Made by a program: the position numbers and the translations under genes. Below, piece by piece: positions 1 through 7,289 of a stretch of 10,060 nucleotides of DNA. The first letter of the stretch is position 1. Every line of letters begins with the position of its first letter. The notes beneath the pieces were generated by a model, which did no database searches, had not been told where the DNA came from, and worked only from the letters and a program-made list of their open reading frames with translations. Source of the DNA: Hyphochytrium catenoides (lineage: Eukaryota; Sar; Hyphochytriomycetes; Hyphochytriales; Hyphochytriaceae); contig FLMG01002809.1 in the NCBI GenBank assembly GCA_900088475.1, positions 1 to 10,060 of the forward strand, in the 5' to 3' direction.

Positions 1-420
1 GGGGGGGTGTAGCGGTCAGTCTTTGGATGAGGGAGGGGAGGATTTCGTAAGTCTGTCTCACTTGAGGCCATGGCTCTTCTTGGCAGGAGAGCTCCTCCTA
101 GCGGTCGCAATGTGATGATGAGAGTAACGTGCTTGCGTGCTCGAAGCTCGGGACCACCGACGCGCAGGAGGCGCGGCAGCATCCGCACAGCGATCTAAAG
201 TCCTGATGTCTCTCAGGGCATCGAGAGCGTGGAAGGAGATATGAGCCGGTGATAACTTGTCAAAGAAAGAGATGAAGCAGCAGCGTGCGGCGTGGGAATT
301 GAGCTGCAGTTCTGAGGGTTAAACGATGGCGCACTGATGGGACAGCCTGGGCGAGGGAGTGCCTTACATGCAACTGCACTGCAGGAGAGACATCGACACC
401 ATCACTCTTTCCCTCGTCCC
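1..420. other. Upstream stretch with no supported gene
   Basis: I see no convincing gene here. A short stretch has a good GTAAGT donor at 47-52 and a possible acceptor ending at 86. Joining them leaves a frame open to a stop near 200, but the implied 40-bp intron is far shorter than the others in this window and the peptide is unrecognisable. It could be the 3' end of a gene lying to the left. The window opens with a run of seven G. Confidence 0.4.
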
Positions 421-469
421 TTTCTCTCTCTCGCTCTCTCTCGGGCTCTTCCTCTTTCTCTCCTGCCTT

Positions 470-510
<41 letters not shown>

Positions 511-545
511 TGGTCATCTCTCTCTCCCTCTCCTCCCTCCTCTGT
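421..545. repeat. CT-rich tract with a pure (CT)18 microsatellite
   Basis: This is a strongly pyrimidine-biased stretch. Positions 472-507 are an uninterrupted CT dinucleotide array of 36 bases, with impure CT/CCT sequence on both sides. Open frames through it are Ser-Leu or Arg-Glu dipeptide runs on the two strands, produced by the repeat rather than by a protein. Such tracts often lie in promoters and introns; a smaller one lies in intron 1 of the RPAP3 gene (1555-1623). Confidence 0.93.
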
Positions 546-580
546 TTTTGGCGGGAAGACGCGGTGGGAACATCATCCAG

Positions 581-816
581 ACCTGTGCAACCGGACCGTC
601 AGCTCTTTGTACAGGGAATAAACTCTGAGGTCGGAGACATGGTCCTCTTCTGCAAGGGACTAGAAGTACCAGATGTCCCCTCGGAACCTCAGGGTTATCC
701 TTTGAAGGTTTCAACATTGACTGAAACTCTGCGCCATGAAATATTTAATTTGTACCGAAATCTAATCTTTGATTTCAGTAAAGAAGTATTCTTCACCTGA
801 AAGCTTCAGACTTTGA
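581..816 (+). CDS. Candidate last two exons of an unidentified gene (weak)
   Basis: A plausible exon runs from 581, after an AG at 579-580, to 693, before a GT at 694. It has coherent, non-repetitive composition (for example QLFVQGINSEVGDMVLF). A second piece begins at 779 after a pyrimidine-rich acceptor ending in TTTCAG. The phases agree (phase 1), and joining them gives a short tail ending at TGA 814-816; the 85-bp intron is plausible. I do not recognise the product, the donor (GTTATC) is weak, and no upstream exons were found because the CT repeat intervenes. It could equally be 5' UTR of the RPAP3 gene or chance open sequence. Confidence 0.22.
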
Positions 817-1091
817 CGCTTCGTTGCTAAAAGAAGCTTCAACAGTCTTCAGAAGAAGGAAGCCTCATGACTCGTGAGAGGAAGGAGAGCAGGAGGTCAG
901 ACGACCAGAGAAGCCAGAGAGGAAAGAGTGCTGATGACCGCTTCGCCTTCTCCTCCACAGTCACCGGGCCGCGCGTCGGGCGGTGGAGGAGCCAGCAAGG
1001 TTCCAAGATAGATAGAAGGCGAAGTAGTAGGAGAAGATACCAACTTGTGCTGGTGACACTATCATCGCCTGTCTCTTTGGCTCCTGCAAGG
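817..1091 (+). promoter_or_regulatory. 5' flank / probable 5' UTR of the RPAP3 gene
   Basis: No TATA box or other clear core element is visible. The frame of RPAP3 exon 1 stays open back to an ATG at 867, which would add 75 residues rich in Arg and Ser. These lack any resemblance to the family, whose conserved region begins a few residues after ATG 1092. The ATG at 1092 has A at -3 and G at +4, a favourable context for eukaryotic initiation. I therefore treat 867-1091 as untranslated, although a longer N-terminus cannot be excluded. Confidence 0.4.
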
Positions 1092-3937
1092 ATGGACGAG
1101 CGCGGCAAGAGTTTCGGTCTGCAGATGCAGATGCGGCAAAATGCGTCAGAGATGCAGGAATATCTTTCGGAGCTTCGGAACTGGGAGAAGACGATCAAAG
1201 CCAAGGACCTAGCTGTCGCCCGACGAGCAGACCGCGCGACTGCCAACGTGACCTCAAAGGGTCCACGGGCAATGAAATCTGTGAGGGTCGCTACTTCCGG
1301 GCGAGATGCCAAAGCGCCAACACCGCCTGCTGTTCACCCACTAGTAGCTGCCACTGAAGAGAAAATTAGAAAATCAAAGAAGGTAAAGTGAGCGAAGGGC
1401 GAAGGCCCAGTCTCTCGTGTCTCCAGTTCAATTTGGTTGATGCTCTGTTTTGACATACTTCAGTGTGCTGTCTCTTTGGACAAGAGCTCTACGGTCACTT
1501 TCCTATTAATCCTGATTGGAAGACCTTTACCACGTAGAGTATTTCTGCATAGTTTCCTCTCTCTATCTCTTTCCATCTCTCTCTTCCTCCGTCTTTTCCT
1601 CTCTCTCTCTTTCTCTCTCTCCCGAGGCACATGCCTTTGCTCTGTGCACAGTTCCGTCCGGGTGTTTCTTCAATAATATCTCGGTTACCATAGGGGGATC
1701 TTTTTCTGACTTCTGCCTATGCGCGTGTCCCCCTCTCTCTCATATTGTTCGTACTTCACTCACACACCAGCATCCCGCTGCGCATGTTTACGACAAGGGA
1801 TATCAGCGATGGAATCAAATCAAGGAGGTGATCCCTTCATTTCTCTTCAGTCATGCCTGTCCTTTGCCTGCTTCTGACAATCACGCTGTCCGCAGGAACT
1901 GGATTCTGACAATGCTTCAGGACAAGAAAATGAGGCTCCACACGGCGCAGACGAGCCGAGTCTGCCTGCAACGACAAAGCTAGATAGAAAGATCCGATCA
2001 AAAATACCGCTACCTAGTGAAGCGCTCTCGACTGGTGAACAGTTTAAAGAGTCTGGCAACAAGCTCTTCCGCGAGGGAGATTTTCAAGGAGCGGTGAAGC
2101 TGTACACCCAAGCGCTAGCACTGGTACCCGAGAGCGCTCCTGTGCTGGCGAACAGGGCAATGGCCCAACTGAAGCTTCGAAACTTCACGAAAGCTGAACA
2201 CGATTGTTCGGCCGCTCTGAGACTGGATCCTTGCCATCTTAAGGCCCTGTACCGCCGGGCCATGGCGAGGAATGCGCTTGGAAAGCACCGGGCTGCCCTC
2301 GAAGATCTGCACCAGGCTCTGGTTTTAGATCCAGGTGACTAAGTCTATTTTTTGATATTGCTTTCTAGTACGAGCCTTCGAACCTCAATTTTGCCGTCGA
2401 ATTTTCTTGTGGGTCATCGACGGATGGTCAATGGTGTCGTCAGTGTCCCGTAACTTGGGATTCGCTCTCCTTTGATGCTGCACTGGGATAGTAACTCCTG
2501 CTTCCAACACCTCCTTCATTAAAGTATCATTAACTTCCACTCCTCCTTGCACTCGAGACCTCTTCCATTGATCGCTAAACTCCTTTTGAAAGTCCCGTCT
2601 CCACTCATTTTGACTCTCTTTTTTTATGGGTCCGTTTCTCATTCTTAATACCAGGAAATAAGTCCGTAGCTGTCGAGAGCAGGCGGACTAGAGAACTTCT
2701 GCGTTCTGCAATCCGCAAGGCACCCAGCACCGAAGTCGAACTTGTTCTGCAATCAGTTAATAGTGCTGGGAGTGGGACGAAGAATATACCTGATGAGCAG
2801 ACTCCAGAGCTAGAGAGTCAGCCATTAAAGGGCAGACAGACTCTTCACACTGCTACAGAATTCAAGGAGACAGAGACTGTAGGCAGGAAGAAAGATGAAC
2901 CGTTGAAAGAGCCAAAGGACGACTCTATTGAAGGTGTGCTTGCCAGGAATGACGCGGCCGCGGCCTTTGCTCCCTTTAAAAGAGAGACACGTGGGCTTTC
3001 TGGAACCAAGAGGAGACGACCAAGAACATTCTTCGAGTTCTTGAAAACTTGGAAGGACCTGTCGAAGGGGTCCGAGGGAGGAGTGGAGGCGAAGCAGGCA
3101 TATCTCAAGGTGGAAAAGGAGAAGACCTGTCTTAGCTAAGAGTCACCTTTATTGGATGTGGGCCACCAACGTGTCGAGTATTCCTCTGTCTACCTTTAAG
3201 TTCCTCTTCCAGACCGTCTTTGAATCTCTCTGGTGGTTATACTTTCACGATGTTGTTGGTGCCTACGGATGGGTCCAATAATGATCTCCTGGACTTACGC
3301 CATTGGATGTCTCTAAGTGCCTCATCTTTCTTTCTAGCTGCTGGCCCCTCAAGATTTCTGTTCTCTGGTGAAAAACTCACTCGAAGCGGAGCTAGTGGAA
3401 GACATCATTAGAGTGATCGGGGTCTCTTATGTTAGGTATTACTGTACTTTTACTGCCGCTGGCTTCTGATTGGAACTTAAAGTTCCAAGGGCGAGATCGC
3501 CTGCCTTTCAACCTCATGTGCTCTGAAGAACTTCTGAAAACCACCTGCGTCTGGAAAGGTCTCACCACTGATCAACTCGTCTCCTCATTGATCAACTCGT
3601 CTCCTTCATCTTCGTACTCGTTAACCGTTCAAGGACCGACTGCAAGCTGGCAGTCCAGTGGCTGGAAGCTCTATCTCGGGCCCAAAGATTTCCCACGTTG
3701 CTGTTGGCACTCAAGAAAGAGGCCTTAGGTACTTCTGAAAACGTTACCCGCCGTCCTGCCGTTAGCTGACTCATAGCCTTGTATGAATCTCTCCTGAACC
3801 CGTTGCTCCCTTCCTTTCCCTTCGTTCACTCTTCGGTTGAAGGCTGGAGACCGCTTTTTGAAGAGCTAGCCCTAAAGGTGCCCATGGAAGAAAAAGAAAC
3901 TGTTCGCAAGCTCCAGGAGCTCTACATTCAGCCATAG
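1092..3937 (+). CDS. RPAP3: RPAP3 homologue, HSP90 co-chaperone of the R2TP complex
   Basis: Six exons: 1092-1382, 1896-2334, 2655-3109, 3338-3435, 3634-3728 and 3843-3937. Introns are GT-AG with phases 0, 1, 0, 2, 1, and the total is 1473 nt (490 residues plus TAG). Residues 8-39 match the conserved RPAP3 N-terminal helix (QMRQNASEMQEYLSELRNWEK...). Residues 144-245 form one TPR domain of three motifs. K148, N152, N183, K213 and R217 have exactly the spacing of the HOP clamp that grips the C-terminal EEVD of HSP90. A charged linker (about 250-360) leads to an RPAP3_C domain (about 366-490, PRTFFEFLKTWKDL to the end), which in the family binds RUVBL1/2. Known role: bridging HSP90 to R2TP for assembly of RNA polymerase II, snoRNPs and PIKKs. 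A single TPR domain, against two in human RPAP3, fits the shorter length. SPAG1 shares TPR and C domains, but the N-terminus favours RPAP3. Confidence 0.92.
1383..1895 (+). other. RPAP3 intron 1
   Basis: This is a phase-0 intron of 513 bp, the longest in the gene. The donor is AAG|GTAAAG and the acceptor CCGCAG|GAA follows a pyrimidine-rich stretch. It holds a CT-rich low-complexity tract at 1555-1623. Open frames inside it are Ser-Leu runs made by that tract. Confidence 0.88.
1555..1623. repeat. CT-rich low-complexity tract in intron 1
   Basis: An impure (CT)n/(CTCTTT)n tract on the plus strand, lying wholly inside RPAP3 intron 1. It resembles the upstream microsatellite at 421-545 but is more interrupted. 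Confidence 0.88.
2335..2654 (+). other. RPAP3 intron 2
   Basis: Phase-1 intron of 320 bp with donor CAG|GTGACT and acceptor TACCAG|GAA. It splits a glycine codon (residue 244) at the end of the third TPR motif. The joined protein reads LDPGNKSVAVESRR, the usual ending of such a TPR domain, which strongly supports both splice sites. The exon-2 frame stops at TAA 2340-2342 if the intron is not removed. Confidence 0.9.
3110..3337 (+). other. RPAP3 intron 3
   Basis: Phase-0 intron of 228 bp with donor AAG|GTGGAA and acceptor TTTCTAG|CTG. Removing it joins QAYLK to LLAPQDF inside the RPAP3_C domain, matching the family pattern of a YLK helix end followed by the conserved FKNSLE-like segment (here LVKNSLEAEL). 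Without splicing the frame ends at TAA 3137-3139. Confidence 0.88.
3436..3633 (+). other. RPAP3 intron 4
   Basis: Phase-2 intron of 198 bp with donor TTAG|GTATTA and acceptor TTCAAG|GAC. It splits an arginine codon (residue 428). The downstream exon reads LAVQWLEALSRAQRFPTLL, which carries the LSR..RF signature of the RPAP3_C domain. It contains a tandem 20-bp duplication (3569-3608). Confidence 0.85.
3569..3608. repeat. Tandem 20-bp duplication in intron 4
   Basis: Two adjacent copies of TGATCAACTCGTCTCC plus a four-base spacer begin at 3569 and 3589, almost identical. They look like a recent slippage or local duplication inside the intron and have no predicted coding effect. Confidence 0.85.
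3729..3842 (+). other. RPAP3 intron 5
   Basis: Phase-1 intron of 114 bp with donor TTAG|GTACTT and acceptor GTTGAAG|GCT, preceded by a long pyrimidine tract at about 3785-3835. Its removal joins KKEAL to GWRPLFEELALKV, the final helices of the RPAP3_C domain, ending at TAG 3935-3937. Confidence 0.88.
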
Positions 3938-4002
3938 CCCCCAATAATAGTAGGGCTCTCCCCTGTGGATTGAGAATATCGTCAGCTACACCTCACTTCC
4001 AG

Positions 4003-4018
4003 CCGTCCTTAAGGACGG
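4003..4018. other. Perfect 16-bp palindrome CCGTCCTTAAGGACGG
   Basis: This is a perfect inverted repeat with no spacer, 65 bp after the RPAP3 stop codon. Weaker outer arms (CAGCTA near 3984 and TAGCTG near 4025) could extend it into a longer imperfect hairpin. It lies in the predicted 3' UTR or convergent intergenic region. It could be a transcript-end structure, a protein-binding site or a trace of a small inverted-repeat element; the sequence does not decide. Confidence 0.7.
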
Positions 4019-4144
4019 TAGGTTAGCTGTTCACTTCATCACTCGAGTCTCTATGGTCGAATGGCACTTCGGTCCCATTTTTCGGCTACCCTAGAACTAC
4101 TACTGTAGACGAGCGTGAAAAAGTTCGTCCTGTAGACTATGTAC

Positions 4145-4150
4145 TTTATT
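4145..4150 (-). terminator. Minus-strand poly(A) signal candidate (AATAAA)
   Basis: TTTATT on the plus strand gives AATAAA on the minus strand, 66 bp beyond the stop of the minus-strand ORF 4216-4743. The spacing is right for that ORF's 3' UTR, but a hexamer in AT-rich DNA can arise by chance. Confidence 0.35.
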
Positions 4151-4171
4151 TTTACGTAGTTGTCGGTGACT

Positions 4172-4177
4172 AATAAA
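4172..4177 (+). terminator. Plus-strand poly(A) signal candidate for RPAP3
   Basis: AATAAA lies 235 bp after the RPAP3 stop in a locally AT-rich stretch. It is the nearest canonical hexamer I found downstream of the gene. It lies within 30 bp of the opposite-strand signal, as expected for overlapping convergent 3' ends. Confidence 0.4.
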
Positions 4178-4215
4178 TGTCCTAAACAGCATAAAATTGA
4201 AAACTACTAGAAATA

Positions 4216-4743
4216 CTAAAAGACTATGATACAACAAGCAAGAAAGACTTCACCATATCTTCTGATGACCACACTATAGAAGCCCTCCAGCAAAGCTCCG
4301 GGAAGCTGACCCAAGACCACGTCCTTCCTCAATGTCCGCACGCTGGGGCATTCTATGAAACACCATCTCTCCACCATTACTGCGTTGCAGGAGGACAGAG
4401 ATCCGTCTTCTGAAGCGGTGGCAGTGAGAGTCGAGAGAGGAAGACCCGCACTGCCACACCTATCAGAGATAGCCCTAAGCCATTCTTTCATGGTAGAAAT
4501 AAACCGTCCCCGTAACTCCACCAAAGGACCCCACGCTAAGGGGCGGAACCACCCGTAGCCCTGATCCGCACACTCCTCGGCGTAGAAGACGACTTTCCTC
4601 CTGTACGCACCCTCTGCGGCGTATCCTGTCTGACCCGCTGCATGGAGGAGTGATGTGTTAGATTGCGGCGATCGGGAAGAAGATAGTAACGTCAAAGAGC
4701 GTGCAGACTCTCTGAGACTCAAAGCCCTCAATGGCCAGTTCAC
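4216..4743 (-). CDS. Unrecognised 175-codon ORF, possible gene or exon
   Basis: This is an uninterrupted minus-strand frame of 528 bp ending in TAG (4216-4218). The predicted protein has mixed, globular-looking composition with no low-complexity runs (for example VVFYAEECADQGYGWFRPLA). I recognise no family, and see no signal peptide or membrane segment except a hydrophobic last dozen residues. The frame has no ATG at its 5' end; a CATGCAG acceptor-like site within it (minus strand, near 4640) suggests the real exon may begin internally. It is convergent with RPAP3 and has a minus-strand AATAAA 66 bp past its stop. It may be a real terminal exon, a fragment of a mobile element, or chance. Confidence 0.3.
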   Translation of the reverse strand: MNWPLRALSLRESARSLTLLSSSRSPQSNTSLLHAAGQTGYAAEGAYRRKVVFYAEECADQGYGWFRPLAWGPLVELRGRFISTMKEWLRAISDRCGSAGLPLSTLTATASEDGSLSSCNAVMVERWCFIECPSVRTLRKDVVLGQLPGALLEGFYSVVIRRYGEVFLACCIIVF

Positions 4744-4840
4744 GTGTGTCCAATGACCATTGGGCAGTACCCTGTTGGGAGGCTCAGCTTCAGTAGCCCA
4801 AAGGAATATGTACTATACTATAGGCAGTGTTAGTGATAGT

Positions 4841-4904
4841 GTCAATTATTGACTGAACATTGCGTCTCTCTTGGTGCTCTCTAATCAATCTGCGCCTCGT
4901 TCCA
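4841..4904 (+). repeat. Diverged direct repeat, copy 1
   Basis: Pairs with 5201-5263. Both begin GTCAATT and share GTCTCT, TTGG, GCTCTC, ATCAATCTGCGCCT and a final CCA in the same order. Identity by eye is roughly 75-80 percent with one small indel, and the sequences diverge after the CCA. Confidence 0.7.
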
Positions 4905-5200
4905 GTTGAATGTATGGCATTCGGAGACAATTATATTATGTGTTTCTCCTCGGCTTGTAAGCCATAAAGGGTCGTCTCTAGATTGTGGGAGCCTATTGAA
5001 GTTTGGATTCTTGAATACTACTGATATGTATTACCGGTAACGACTACGGTGAGAGGCTAGGTTGTGTAGAGGAGACTACTGACAACGAGCATTGTATCAC
5101 TCAACACTGATGAGTTTTAGCAGAGGTAGATGTTGATGATGTCTGAAGCTCTGTCGTGTCTACATGAACATATATGAAAGGGAATTGATGATTATTATCT

Positions 5201-5263
5201 GTCAATTGACAGAATGACTGTGTCTCTGTTGGCGCTCTCCCGATCAATCTGCGCCTGGTCCCA
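5201..5263 (+). repeat. Diverged direct repeat, copy 2
   Basis: Partner of 4841-4904, same orientation, 360 bp downstream. The best conserved block is ATCAATCTGCGCCT. On the minus strand both copies can be read as AQID, but copy 1 then hits a stop, so conserved coding is not supported. Confidence 0.7.
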
Positions 5264-5985
5264 TCTTTCATCTAACAAAGTCCTTTGCTCAAGAGAAGAG
5301 GTCACCGAATTTCCCTCACATCTGTCGAACTGTGATTGACGCTGAAACCAAAAACATGTACAGCGGACGACGCAGAGGGGAGAAACCCCTGGTATATAAA
5401 CAAGACGGAGATTAGTGAAAGAGTACGTTTGGCGTATGGTGCATGTTATAATGTATGGAATTTTGAAAGACACTCTTACTTAGGTTATGTGGTCTACTGA
5501 GATGCTCAGAGTGAGTGTGAAGGGCTTGGGACCCTGAGTCCTAGTTCTCACGTGGTTTAATGAATTGACTGAGCACAAGTGGCGGATCAGGTCCTTTCGC
5601 TTTAAACAGTGAACCTACAGAGTTTACCCAAAGTCCTTGAATGTTAAATATGGGCTAATCCCTATCTCTTCCTTGTAAGTCTTCTTGAGTGCCAAGTGCC
5701 CAAGTCATCCTCCTAATATAAACTATAGGATAAACTTCTGTAGAACTTCCAGGGTCCAGTTCTCTCAAGGACCTTCATTTTATTTTTCTGTTCCTACTGG
5801 TGTGTTCCTGTCGTAATCCCTACGCTAGTCTTAAATGCTTTATTGACCTAAACTTACGCCGTGATGCTTTCCCTACCTTTTTGTGTACTTTATCCAACTG
5901 TAATCAGCTTTAATTCGCCCATTTAACGACTGTCTGTAGCCATTAGCGCCTCCTAGCCCGTCGTCCTGACCTAAAAACCTCTTTA

Positions 5986-6218
5986 TTGTTGGATTATATG
6001 GTATGAATGGACAATGTCATTAGATGAGAGTGCTCTACTTATAAGCCCAACTGGGGTCCCATAATCTAGAGCTATTCTGACTATGCCAACTATTCCTAAT
6101 AAAGTCTAAGATATTCAGTCATAGAGAAATCCCTGTCTAGAACAGTCAGTCTTGAAGGCATTCCGGGGTACTGACCATAAGCCATAGATATAAACAAGGA
6201 CATTTCGTTTGCCTCATA
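5986..6218 (+). repeat. LTR-like repeat, copy A, interrupted by the transposon
   Basis: This stretch matches 9663-9895 base for base at a constant offset of 3677, with about 12 differences in 233 bp by eye and no indels. It begins TGTTGGATTATATGG (from 5988), has a TATA-like TTATAAG at 6039-6045 and AATAAA at 6098-6103. That is the order of promoter and poly(A) signal found in a retrotransposon LTR, and a TGTTGGA start is common in Copia-type LTRs. The repeat stops at the transposon edge (TA 6217-6218) and resumes at 9453. The LTR identity is an inference; the duplication is seen directly. Confidence 0.85.
6217..6218. other. TA target-site duplication, left
   Basis: The TA dinucleotide abuts the left terminal inverted repeat, mirrored by TA at 9451-9452. 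A TA duplication is the hallmark of Tc1/mariner/pogo integration. The uninterrupted copy B has a single TA at the equivalent place (9894-9895). Confidence 0.88.
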
Positions 6219-6244
6219 AGGGTAAGGGTACCAGTTCTGGAACA
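6219..6244 (+). repeat. Left terminal inverted repeat of the pogo-type element
   Basis: Begins AGGGTAAGGGTACCAGTTC and runs to ...GGAACA. The reverse complement of 9424-9450 is the same apart from one substitution (T or G after the second GGG) and one extra C. It is flanked by TA. Confidence 0.93.
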
Positions 6245-6897
6245 CTTAAGCCAGATTCGCCCGATTTCTGCAGCTCGAGCATTTCAGAAGCTCAGATGGC
6301 CTTCTCATGAAAGCGATGAGTCCGTACCTCCTTATGCTGTCCCTAGATCTCGTTTCGAGATCCTCCGCGGTCTGTTCTGCGCTCTCCAAGTGTAACCATT
6401 TCCAGAGGCGCAAAAAAACTGCATTACCCAATGTGGAACAGAGATACCCATACATTTGCAGTACAAAAAAATAATGATCACTTGCAGATCTTGATCACAT
6501 TAGCAAACGGCACATCTGTGCGCCTGTGCCAGAGAGTTACGCGGCCAGCACTTCAGAGCCTTGTTTATGACACTTGAGATGGTCGCCCATGAAACTGGGG
6601 CCGGGGACGCTGGAATTGATTGGCGCAGAAGTCTAGGTAAGCTGAAGTCAAGCACAATTCTTATTATTACTTGCGAAAGCACCTAGTGGCGGCTGTGTCG
6701 TCTCTGCTTGTAGTCTTCTAGCACCAGAAAGAAGCAGCATCTGTCTTCTTACTTTATGGGTCACTGCAGCATAAAGGTGACCTTGATGGGCTTCTTGATG
6801 TTTAAACGATTTACGAAGCTGTCGGAGCTGAGATTGACGATCGATGATGATGAGCGAAATTCCTTCTCTTTCTTTCCTTTCTTCCTCACTTGTTCTT
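6245..6897. other. Unassigned 3' region of the transposon
   Basis: About 650 bp lie between the left inverted repeat and the end of the last transposase segment. Minus-strand frames of 60-88 codons occur (6246-6455, 6500-6682, 6648-6914) but none is recognisable and none shows a domain. A hairpin with a 7-bp stem and 3-base loop lies at 6346-6362 (GATCTCG TTT CGAGATC). It may be 3' UTR, decayed extra coding sequence or captured DNA. Confidence 0.6.
6346..6362. other. Short perfect hairpin inside the transposon
   Basis: GATCTCG and CGAGATC arms of 7 bp are separated by TTT. No U-run follows on either strand, so it is not a typical terminator, and eukaryotic transcripts do not need one. Function unknown. 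Confidence 0.55.
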
Positions 6898-7007
6898 CTA
6901 AGCATTGTCATCACCCCTTACTGCATCTTTCATTACCGCATAGTTTGGGGCCAAGACGAGGGAGGAGGTTCTTTCCGGTGCACCACTTCTTGGCGGAGAG
7001 GGTAGAG

Positions 7008-7059
7008 ACGAAGAAGAAGTAGTAGAAGAAGAGGTCAAAGTAGTAGTAGGAAAAGAAGC
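7008..7059. repeat. Purine-rich trinucleotide tract (AAG/TAG)n
   Basis: Impure GAA/GTA triplet repeats on the plus strand. Read on the minus strand in the last transposase segment they encode the Thr/Ser-rich tail (TTTLTSSSTTSSSS). Triplet periodicity is consistent with expansion inside a once-coding sequence. Confidence 0.75.
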
Positions 7060-7167
7060 AGCTGGTTCTTCTCTGGCTACTGTTGTGGAGACGTCGGAGG
7101 AGAAGATGCTGGATTGATTGTGAGCTTTTGGTCCGAGGCACGACGACGCTGATGACGATGACGTCTT

Positions 7168-7210
7168 GCAGGTCGTGATATAATGCCCTGCCTGGTCCGC
7201 AATTGCTGCA
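7168..7210 (-). other. CCHC zinc-knuckle remnant of the transposase, split by a frameshift
   Basis: The minus strand encodes YCSNC (Cys codons 7208-7210 and 7199-7201) in one frame and GHYITTC (His 7183-7185, Cys 7168-7170) in another. Thirteen bases separate the second Cys codon from the His codon. Dropping one base gives four residues and so the exact C-X2-C-X4-H-X4-C spacing of a zinc knuckle. The glycine before the histidine and the aromatic after it also fit. Such knuckles bind nucleic acid; at a transposase C-terminus the role would be DNA or RNA binding. I infer a single-base indel in this copy. Confidence 0.72.
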
Positions 7211-7289
7211 GTACCTGGCAGATGTACGTCTCCTCTTCGTTTTATCTGTTTGCTGCTCTTCTTGCTCATCAGCGATATTGCCATCATCT

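Larger units (their letters stand above)
4744..5985. other. 1.2 kb without a supported gene
   Basis: AT content rises in the second half, stops are frequent in all frames, and no domain is recognisable. It contains a pair of short diverged repeats (4841-4904 and 5201-5263) and a 10-bp palindrome TTACCGGTAA near 5031. The 92-codon minus-strand frame at 5195-5473 has no recognisable content and spans one of those repeats. This is most likely intergenic DNA or old repeat remnants. Confidence 0.6.

Noticed and set aside
47-86. 40-bp intron with a good GTAAGT donor
   Set aside because: It is much shorter than any other intron here, and the flanking peptide is unrecognisable.
260-800. Several frames rich in Ser-Leu or Arg-Glu
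   Set aside because: They are made by the CT dinucleotide repeat; only the part after 580 retains any coding-like character.
867-1091. In-frame upstream ATG that would lengthen RPAP3 by 75 residues
   Set aside because: The added sequence is Arg/Ser-rich and unlike the family, while conserved RPAP3 sequence starts just after ATG 1092, which also has a good initiation context.
839-1312. 157-codon minus-strand frame over RPAP3 exon 1
   Set aside because: It is antisense to a well-supported coding exon and its translation shows no domain.
2385-2642. 85-codon minus-strand frame
   Set aside because: It lies wholly inside RPAP3 intron 2, with no recognisable content.
3429-3728. 99-codon plus-strand frame including LMCSEELLKTTCVWKGL
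   Set aside because: I first tried this as the RPAP3_C exon. The other frame from 3634 carries the true LSRAQRF motif with matching splice phases, so this frame is intron 4 plus an off-frame read of exon 5.
6300-6365. Hammerhead-ribozyme-like GATGAGTCC and a CGAAAC on the other strand
   Set aside because: The conserved CTGATGA and GAAA core elements are not on one strand in the right order, and no matching stem is visible.
6898-7287. 129-codon minus-strand frame as a separate Ser-rich protein
   Set aside because: It contains the second half of the zinc knuckle, so it is better read as the tail of the broken transposase.
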